From Aquanectria penicillioides (lineage: Eukaryota; Ascomycota; Sordariomycetes; Hypocreales; Nectriaceae): DNA of 64,000 nt. The stretch lies in NCBI GenBank assembly GCA_003415625.1, contig PYIU01000003.1, positions 5,642,001-5,706,000 of the forward strand. Reading direction: 5' to 3'. Shown piece by piece: positions 56,759 through 64,000 of this stretch. Position 1 is the first letter of the stretch; every line of letters starts with the position of its first letter. The notes beneath the pieces are model-generated. The model saw only the letters and a program-made list of their open reading frames with translations. It ran no database searches and was not told where the DNA came from. The position numbers and the translations under genes were made by a program.

Positions 56759-58807
56759 AATGGTTGCACGGTGATGACGCTTCTGACTGGACGTAAAAAA
56801 AAAAATTGGGTGGTGTGTGCGCTTGCACAGCACAGCATCTCCAGCCTCCCGGTATCTCCAACCATACATCTAATCCTTGGACAACAAATGAACCATGCAT
56901 ACACATTGTCTACATATCGTGGTGGGCTTGCAGAGAAGGGAAAAAAAATAAATAGGAGGCGCCGCCCCTGTTCAGGGATCATCTGGCGCGGGGCCTTGAA
57001 GGGATTGCCCGGGATTGTCCAGGATCCGCTGACTAGTTGCCTCCTCGAATTCTAAGCCTGCAAGCCTCGCTGCTCTCAGGTTGGTGGAGGAAAGGCCAAG
57101 CTTTCCAGGATGAACAGCCGGCCTGGATTCCGAAGGCACATTGATGGACATGGGCAGGGGGTCAGTTAGTTGTTGTGCCGTCGGGGCGACAACCGGGAGG
57201 GGGGGAAAAAGACACAGCTCACATTCGGTTGGGTTGGGCTTTGAGGCGGAACGGAATGTCCCCAAAAATAAAAAATACAATAAAAATACGACGAGATATT
57301 CACATCTAGACTCTTGTTGGCGTTCACTTGATCAGTCATGGCGCTTGACACTGGGTTCACCAGAGGACTCAAGCGTAAGCCATGTGGAAGACATAAGAAT
57401 CAATCTTGTCTGACGGGTATGATTCCGGGATGGCCTGGAGCTTGCACCACATAATGGTCCATGTGCCGAACCATCCCGTATTCTCGCCTTACCATACGAT
57501 AGGGCCGCCTCCCTGCTTTTCAATATGTACGCAGCACCTCCAGGCTTGAGACCTGGCGTATACGATCATTTAGACAGATGACGGGAAGAAAACCCCCAGG
57601 TCGAACCGCGATACGATAGACGACATACAGTAGCATGGATATAGGCAGAACAGATATCATGTAGGACACTCGGACCTCATGCTCGCGCGCCCTCGTTTGC
57701 TGCAGCAAACAAAGGTTCTCTAAAGCTCATGAGGCACTTAGTTCGGTTTCCTATTGATATTTTCCTGGGCCGTATTGGTCCACAGACGGAACGGAGCGGA
57801 CGCTCCTTCGGAACGGGCTGGGTAATTTATCGACGGCGGAAGGAACTCGGCACCCGGCGTCGTCGTCCGGCATGTCGTCAACGATGCCACATGGGTGCGT
57901 AGACGTTCGCACAGTCACGATGCTACAGTCTGGGTGATGTTGCAACATAGCCCGTCTGCCGATCGCGAGCTGAACAAATAACCTCTTCCAATCCGGCAAC
58001 GGCTCTCTCCCAAACTTTCCAAATTGGAACATAAGATCAGCTGGCATCCCCAAAGGGGTTGTGACCTCTCAGCCTCAACTGAGATGCCCGATCCAGGAGC
58101 CCCCCAATCAGTTCAAACGGCCGCCCACCGGGAGATCCGAATGTCTGAATAAGAGTGAGTGGAGGCAGCAACACGCCCGCCCAAATCCTGGGACCCCCCC
58201 CCGAGGCGCCGCCCGCCCCTCTCCCCCGGCCGAAAGAAGCATGATGGTGACATTATCACTGTCAAAGCCCCGGCCGGCTTTCTTTTTGCAAACATTGGTT
58301 GCCGCAGTCTACGCTTCTTCCCGCGCTCCGGCCTTGGAACCACGCCATCTACGCTGCTCGGCGTATTTGCTGGCTGCACGGCCCTGCCTCTCATTGGCTT
58401 CGTCTCGTCCCTTCCACGTCATATCCGTTTTGGCTGTACCCTGTCAATCTACGTCCACGTTTTTCTTCGCGGAGATATCGACATAACCCGGTCCGGGAAT
58501 TCAGTCCTTCAAGGAAACATATCCAAAAATCAATTCCCTTCTGCAGATCTCAAGGCGCCGCGGCGATCTATCTCTCCTTGGCCGCTGTCGCAACAATTTC
58601 TTTTGCAGCACCAATCCTTTCGAGTGTATCCAGTCTCTTTTGATTCTCACCCCAACGCTTTGTAACTCCGTCGCATTCTTCTCGGGCACCAATCGAATCG
58701 CACAAGCACCACCGGCCTCCGCCATTCCTACGCTCCTTGCCACTCCGACCTCCGACCTCCGAACTCCCGCGAACCTGTATATGAGCTTTCTCCTCTTGTA
58801 TGGCTGA

Positions 58808-59628
58808 ATGGCATCAGTGGTAGATCGAGCCAGTGGCAGCTGGGGCGGCAGCGCATCCTCCCCCGTCCGACCGTCCTCCGCAATCACCGAGGAGTTTCAC
58901 ACCCCACGGTCGTCCCTCGATCACGAAGGGCCCTCGGCCATCAACCACGCCCACCACGAATCCGACGACACTGTCTCATCCACCGTTTCCCCCAGCTCCA
59001 TCACATCTCCTCCCTACTGGGTCCACTCGCACAGTCACCAACGCAACGTCTCCAACGTGTCTGTCGAGTCCGTCCTCCCCTCCGGGGCCATCACCCTTCG
59101 CGACAATGACGCCAACGAATACGACGAGCGCAACAATGCCTGTTGGGCCAAGAGCGTCGAGGTGTTCGACTACACCGTAGTCAACGGCAGCGCGACCAAC
59201 ATCGGCGCCTTTGTGGTCTGGAACATCCGAGTCGAGACTCTGAATGTGGGTGTTACGCAAGCCGAGTGGGGAACCGGGGATCCAATCCAAACGGCAACTA
59301 ATCATCAATTTGAGCAGGGAAGCTTTATGAATATTCGGAAACGTTATTCGGAGTTTGACGACTTTCGGCATCGACTGGTCGTGACCTTCCCCGGGTTCGA
59401 GGCGGCTGTTCCGGAGCTTCCGCCCAAGAGCGTCATCTCCAAGTTCCGCCCGCGGTTCTTGGAGAAACGCCGGGCTGGCCTCCAATACTTTCTCAAGTAC
59501 GCCTGCTACCCCTTCGTACCGTACCGTCTCACCGCATGAGTGCTTACCTCGTTCTGTTCTGCAGCTGTATTTTGTTGAACCCAGAGTTCTCTGGATCCCC
59601 CGTCCTCAAAGAGTTCCTCTTTGCGTAG
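58808..59628 (+). CDS. YPT35: PX domain endosomal protein, YPT35-like
   Basis: Phosphoinositide-binding protein of endosomes and vacuoles; yeast Ypt35 recruits Vps13 to those membranes. Exons 58808-59245, 59318-59496 and 59565-59628 give 226 residues. The N-terminal 100 residues are Ser/Thr/His-rich and disordered. The PX domain runs from about 110: VEVFDYTVVNGSATNIGAFV, a splice join at VETLN-GSFMNI, RKRYSEFDDFRHRL with the PI3P-contacting Arg/Tyr, and PELPPKSVISKFRPRFLEKR. It ends in the helix YFLNCILLNPEFSGSPVLKE and stops at FLFA. Small size and PX-only architecture match YPT35. Confidence 0.87.
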
Positions 59629-60433
59629 CGGCTTTGTTCCCTTCTGCACATAACTTCATTGGATATAGCATTGCTTGTTGGTCCTCAGGGAGGGCTCAAA
59701 TCTGTACAAATGATCTGGTATGTAGATTCTGCCTCGCAAGCGGGCAGCAACGATAATGATAATAATGCCTTGGATGACCCCACCTAACAGCCCTGTGCTG
59801 TCCATCTCTTATTTCCCTGTTGGGATCCAAGTCCATATCGAGGCTTTTCCAACATCGCACGAGGCTTGTGGCCGTTGTGCTGCTATTTTTCTTTTTCTCA
59901 CTTTTTGTTTTTTCCCATCTCATTTCTCTGGTTTCTTGCGTTTGCCAAGCCGGCTTTGTTCGGTGGCCACCATATCAGCCCATATTGGTTAGCAGGTTCC
60001 AGCTGAATCACTCAACGGCGGCCTCCAACCCGTTGGCACATATACAGCCTTTCTCCATAGGCGTGAACCTAATAGTTCTACGGCTGGCTGAAAACAACTG
60101 GGCAGTGCCAACATCGATTCCAGCGCTGCCAGGTGCCGAATTTCCGTGACAAGAAATGGCGTCTTGTCTAGCGGTTGCCTCACAGCGTCATGCGCAAGTT
60201 TCGCGGCCATGATAAAAAGGAGGCTACCCTCAGCTGGGCGCAAACCCTTTCCGCAGCCATATCTAGAGAGATTGTAGCATCATTTCCCCCTGAATCATTA
60301 ACGGTGGCGATCCCAGAGTGCCCTTTCAGGTTTTGGGGTGCCTCGAGGCGTCATAACCGGCTACCTTGGTGCAACCCATGACGCAGCTTCAGCTTCTAGA
60401 ACCAAGCTCTTTACCAGTTTTGGTACAGGCGGA
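59629..60433. other. Intergenic, no gene seen
   Basis: 805 bp between tandem genes. The frame of the downstream gene stays open for 96 bp upstream of the chosen ATG at 60434 (from 60338), so a longer start is possible. Confidence 0.5.
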
Positions 60434-62188
60434 ATGCAGCCCCGCTATCCCGACGCCCCAGGAGGCGCGCCGACCGACAATGTGATGTCTGTTATTCGAA
60501 CCTCATCATCGAACGTATCCGATCGGCCTTACAAGACGAGGGAATACATGGAATCCCTGGTTCCTCCATCATCCGATGGCTTCGACCGTATAGCTTCTGT
60601 GCAAGAAGCGCGCGAGGAGGAACAGAAACGTAAAACTCGCGAGTTGAGACGCCAGTCACTGAACAAGCCACAATCAAATCATGAGCGGAACGGCAGTATC
60701 TCGACTGCTAGCCAGAACGATAGGGTGCGAGCGGCCCGGGTTATTCAAAAGACCTTTCGAGGATATCGTGTAAGGCGAGAGTTGCAAGGGTTCGGACTAG
60801 ATGCAAGCTCAAGATGGGTAACCGCGATTCGCGAGGCCCAGTTTCGTGAAATCAATCGCCCGCGGGCAAGATCGAGCGCCGAGCATGATGACTCTGATTT
60901 GGAGACGGATGGCGCCAGAGCGAGACGATCGTCCACGGCCCGAGAGAACTGGAAGAAGGCGAGCATCGTTGCACGACGAGCAAACCAAGACGATTCGTCC
61001 TCAGATGCATTGTCACTGGCATCGGATGATCAAGCGTCGCCAGAGGAGAAGGCAGCTGCAAAAGCACAGCGAGAAAAGGCCAACGCCTCTCGCAGAAGCG
61101 AAGCGCGCATGATGGGCCTTCAGTACTTCCTCGAAATGGTGGATCTCAAGCATCGCTACGGAAGCAACCTTCGAAGTTATCACGAGGAGTGGAAGCACTC
61201 ATCCACCAAAGAGAATTTCTTCTACTGGCTTGACTACGGCGAAGGTCGTAACATTGAGCTTGAGGGGTGCCCGCGCGATCGCCTAGAACGAGAGCAAGTT
61301 CGCTACTTGTCGAAAGAGGACCGGCAATACTATCTTGTCAAGATAGACTCATACGGGCGCCTCTGTTGGGCGAAGAATGGACAGCGCATTGATACTACAA
61401 CCAAGTACAAAGACAGTATTCACGGTGTTGTTCCTTCAGATGATCCAACACCACCATTCAATCCCGAAGTCGATCCAAGAGCGCCTCGAGACTCTGACGA
61501 GTCGAGCAGCTCCGACTCCTCGCTTGAATCGATCCGTGAGGCTGACCGGGCAGCCAAATACGCAACGCCGGAGCTAGATGAGAACGGCGGCTTCAAGAAG
61601 GTATCTCGCGTGTCAGCATCGACTATTTTCAACAAGCTGCTTCGAAAGTCTGTTAAGAAGAACACTTGGATCTTCGTGGCGGACACGTCGTTCCGCTTGT
61701 ATGTGGGCATCAAAAACTCCGGAGCCTTTCAGCACTCTTCGTTCCTACAGGGCAGTCGCATTTCCGCCGCAGGACTTATCAAGATCAAGAATGGACGCCT
61801 CAGGTCCCTCTCGCCTCTCAGCGGACACTACAGGCCGCCGGTAGCCAACTTTCGTGCATTTGTGCGCAACCTACGGGTGGAAGGTGTAGACATGAGCCAC
61901 GTCGCCATCAGCAAGTCATATGCAGTGCTCGTCGGGCTGGAGGCATATGTTCGGACCCGCCACAAGGGCAAAGAGGTGTTAGGGAAGCTGGTGCATAGTC
62001 GAGACAAAATCCTGGCGCCTGAGGAGGTGGCGCGGCGGGAGGAAGAGGCACGAGATAAGAGTGAGAGTGCAGAGAAGGAAAGAAAGGCGTTGGAGCGGGA
62101 GGAGGCCGAGAGACTGGCCCAGAAGGAGGCAGATGGAGCCAAGGCGAGGGTGATGCAGAAGCTGAGACTTGTGTCTTCGAAGGAGTAG
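60434..62188 (+). CDS. IQ-motif calmodulin-binding protein (IQM-like)
   Basis: Single exon, 584 residues from the ATG at 60434. An IQ motif lies at about residues 100-118 (RAARVIQKTFRGYRVRREL), a calmodulin-binding helix. The region from about 225 matches the IQM family best known from plants: LQYFLEMVDLKHRYGSNLRS, YHEEWKHSSTKENFFYWLDY, EGCPRDRLEREQVRYLSKED and, later, FVADTSFRLYVGIKNSGAFQ, HSSFLQGSRISAAGLIKIKN, LSPLSGHYRPPVANFRAFVR. A Ser/Asp/Glu-rich spacer interrupts it. The C-terminus is a charged coiled coil (REEEARDKSESAEKERKALE). Probably a calcium/calmodulin effector; cellular role in fungi not known to me. Confidence 0.87.
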   Translation: MQPRYPDAPGGAPTDNVMSVIRTSSSNVSDRPYKTREYMESLVPPSSDGFDRIASVQEAREEEQKRKTRELRRQSLNKPQSNHERNGSISTASQNDRVRAARVIQKTFRGYRVRRELQGFGLDASSRWVTAIREAQFREINRPRARSSAEHDDSDLETDGARARRSSTARENWKKASIVARRANQDDSSSDALSLASDDQASPEEKAAAKAQREKANASRRSEARMMGLQYFLEMVDLKHRYGSNLRSYHEEWKHSSTKENFFYWLDYGEGRNIELEGCPRDRLEREQVRYLSKEDRQYYLVKIDSYGRLCWAKNGQRIDTTTKYKDSIHGVVPSDDPTPPFNPEVDPRAPRDSDESSSSDSSLESIREADRAAKYATPELDENGGFKKVSRVSASTIFNKLLRKSVKKNTWIFVADTSFRLYVGIKNSGAFQHSSFLQGSRISAAGLIKIKNGRLRSLSPLSGHYRPPVANFRAFVRNLRVEGVDMSHVAISKSYAVLVGLEAYVRTRHKGKEVLGKLVHSRDKILAPEEVARREEEARDKSESAEKERKALEREEAERLAQKEADGAKARVMQKLRLVSSKE

Positions 62189-63255
62189 AGTGGTAAAAAG
62201 AGTCAGGTCAACAGTATGGACTCGACGGGTGGATCTGGTTGAGGTGAAGACTAGATGTGGTGTGCTTGTTGCAAGCGAGCCGCCACAACTTGATATCTGG
62301 CATATATCAGCCTTCCCCTTTTCCTTGTTGTGTTTTATGAGCTATGAATACATTTATTAATCATAAATCCATGCTCAACAACGCCTTTATTTTTTTATAC
62401 AGTGTGCTAATTTACAGAGCGCATTCTCAGCTCCGATTCAATATATGCTCCAGACCAGGTGTGGACCTACCCTATATCGGAGATCACGACCAACTCTACA
62501 ACGACCCTGCTAGATTTCAGAAGGGGGGTGCGATTAAGACTTCCAGAAATCAGTTGTTTCTTTATGAGCTTCGTTCTAGCCGTCAGGGGGGTTATGGAAA
62601 CTGTAACGAAGCAAAGTTTCATGATTTCTTATTTCAGGTGCTGTTCCCTGCTGAGCTTTAGGTCGGGTGGCATGGCATACAATCATTAGCCAGTGAGGTT
62701 TGGTCGATACACCTGGACTGGGAAATTCCATCTCATTTGAGAAGGCATACGTCTAGGCATGTGCCCTGCTTACCTAGGTACGTAGCAGAGCTTCTCTTAC
62801 TAACGTCGAATTTTATATCAGTGACTGCTGTACCTATGTGGGTTTGCGATTAGGGATTCGATGTTCACCAAGTCGCTGATTCCTGCCTCGATACACCCAG
62901 GTCTGTCCACTGGAATGGCGCAGACCGGAGCGCTATCAGAGCTACAATGGTGCCGGGCACGGGACTCTATCAGTGGGTAGGTGCCCTGGAGGAGCTGCTA
63001 CAGTTAGAGCGCTCCAGACAATCTTGCAGCGTCATCCGCCCCTAAAGCTGCCCCGAAAAAAAAGGACATACGCCAAAACGCCACGGGAGGGAGGCACCGC
63101 CTAAACGTTCAGTCAGTCGCACGAAACCGGTCGGGATATCCATCAAAAAAACATCAACAACGAGCGCTCCTATCGCGACCAAGGCCGATCCGGGCTTCGT
63201 TTCCTGCAAACAGAACCGAGACCGAGAACCATGCCAGGCTTTCTCACGTCTGTCA
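62189..63255. other. Intergenic, no gene seen
   Basis: 1.07 kb between tandem genes. AT-rich at the start, with short frames lacking coding character. The promoter of the last gene must lie near its 3' end. Confidence 0.5.
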
Positions 63256-64000
63256 ATGGCCTCCGTCACCCGCTCCACACGGCGCGCTGAGGGTCTTCAC
63301 CCGCACCACCATGCCAGCGCCCACGGCCATCACCTGACGCCCTCGACCGCGGCCAGCGCAGCCCTCTTCCACCAGGCTGGCGGTCGGAACAAGCGGGCGA
63401 TCGAGGCATCGGAGCGCGACTTCGACGCGATAAAGCCCAAGAAGGCCCGGATCTCTGTCGAGATCCTCGCGAAGGGCTCGCAGAATGTGGGCGATGCAGT
63501 CAAAGTCCCGCCTGCTGCGGCACCACGGCCGCGACCCACCGTAGCAACCGCAAAGCCTCCGCCTCAGACCGCGACACCGACGATACCAACGACAGCAGCG
63601 ACCCCCGTACCCAAACCCGACCAAAACCTGACAAAACATCAAGCCAAGGTCATAAACGGCATCAAACACGAGTTAGACCGACTACAGGCCCAGCCCAGCG
63701 ACACGCGGGACCAGGGGCGCAAGCTCCGCTCGCAAGAAGCCACGAGGTTCAAAAGCGAGCTCTCCGCATACTTCCCAGAGTACGACGAGGTGATTGGGAA
63801 TGAGCCCAAGGAGCAGCGTACGTATATAAAAAATCCCCATCGCTCTTTCAAAACCCCTCGCCCGACCCATGCAGTTATTAATCGATTATAGACCTTTTGA
63901 ACGTCGATACGCCAATTGTCATCGTCGACTCGGACTCCCGACGCGCTATAGCAAACTCGCAACGCGCGGCGCAGCGACCCCACCACGCTGACCAATACAC
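63256..64000 (+). CDS. SAS4-domain-like nuclear protein, 3' end outside window
   Basis: Exon 1 is 63256-63817 and exon 2 runs from 63892 past the window end. Residues 1-20 start MASVTRSTRRAEGLH, followed by a His/Ala-rich stretch and HQAGGRNKRAIEASERDFDA, then KPKKARISVEIL. A Pro/Thr-rich linker precedes the conserved HQAKVINGIKHELDRLQ, then RSQEATRFKSELSAYFPEYD and EVIGNEPKEQ-HLLNVDTPIV across the splice. This looks like the N-terminal domain of SAS4-type proteins (SAS histone acetyltransferase complex); I rely on memory for the family. Nuclear location is inferred from basic clusters. About 224 residues visible. Confidence 0.65.

Larger units (their letters stand above)
54367..58807. other. 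4.4-kb region with no recognisable gene, many simple repeats
   Basis: The longest gene-free stretch apart from the retrotransposon. Frames of up to 169 codons occur on both strands but are mutually overlapping, repeat-driven and without conserved motifs. Simple repeats: CCCATC (about 55010-55041), TTG (about 55559-55591), 16 C (55706-55721), ACACG-type (about 56254-56303) and GGCT (about 56730-56758). No TE relic or tRNA seen. A CT-rich stretch before 58808 is the YPT35 leader. Confidence 0.55.

Noticed and set aside
1..64000. CRISPR arrays, rRNA, tRNA, bacterial operons or prophage
   Set aside because: No array of direct repeats with spacers, no rRNA core sequence and no convincing tRNA A/B box pair were seen; gene structure is eukaryotic.

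Overview
The window is nuclear DNA from a filamentous ascomycete, most likely a Sordariomycete and probably Hypocreales; no species can be named from the sequence. The evidence is the short GT-AG introns (about 50-110 nt, several with CTAAC-like branch sites), the fungal-only families (SUR7/PalI, RTC5, SWC3-like, SAS4-like, RCF1, YPT35), and a retrotransposon whose mutations look like repeat-induced point mutation (RIP). I find 25 well-supported protein genes, two weak ones and one transposon. I see no rRNA, tRNA, CRISPR array or bacterial-type operon.

Layout. 0-8.5 kb: GPI14 (cut by the left edge), TRAX, an orphan, an alpha/beta-hydrolase-fold protein that has lost its nucleophile, and an Ada-type phosphotriester-repair protein. 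9.8-26.3 kb: an Asn-rich secreted protein, a SUR7/PalI membrane protein, a ZZ/EF-hand membrane protein divergent from RCF1, RTC5, a six-exon secreted orphan, a broken small secreted ORF, and an SWC3-like chromatin protein. 28-37.6 kb: an ABHD12-like hydrolase, an orphan, N-myristoyltransferase, a second alpha/beta hydrolase, and SWP1. 38.08-43.59 kb: a complete but dead Ty1/copia LTR retrotransposon on the minus strand. It has 259-bp LTRs, a GTAAC target duplication, a primer-binding site resembling a half-tRNA-iMet site, a polypurine tract, and eroded gag, protease, integrase and reverse transcriptase. 43.7-64 kb: arylamine N-acetyltransferase, glutaminyl cyclase, a weak secreted ORF, an SDR, a choline/ethanolaminephosphotransferase, a GPI-anchored Cys-rich protein, a gene-free stretch of about 4.4 kb, YPT35, an IQM-like IQ-motif protein, and the start of a SAS4-like gene.

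The genes are not a co-regulated cluster. Most are housekeeping: GPI anchoring, N-glycosylation, the Kennedy pathway, N-myristoylation, respiratory supercomplexes, vacuole/endosome function and chromatin. I see no biosynthetic or defence cluster. The most notable results are the full anatomy of the RIP-mutated copia element, a set of conserved genes that all lose one base at a C or G run (probably assembly error, and important for anyone using this annotation), a probable pseudo-hydrolase with a long disordered tail, a GC-AG intron, and very small exons (18, 11 and 8 nt).
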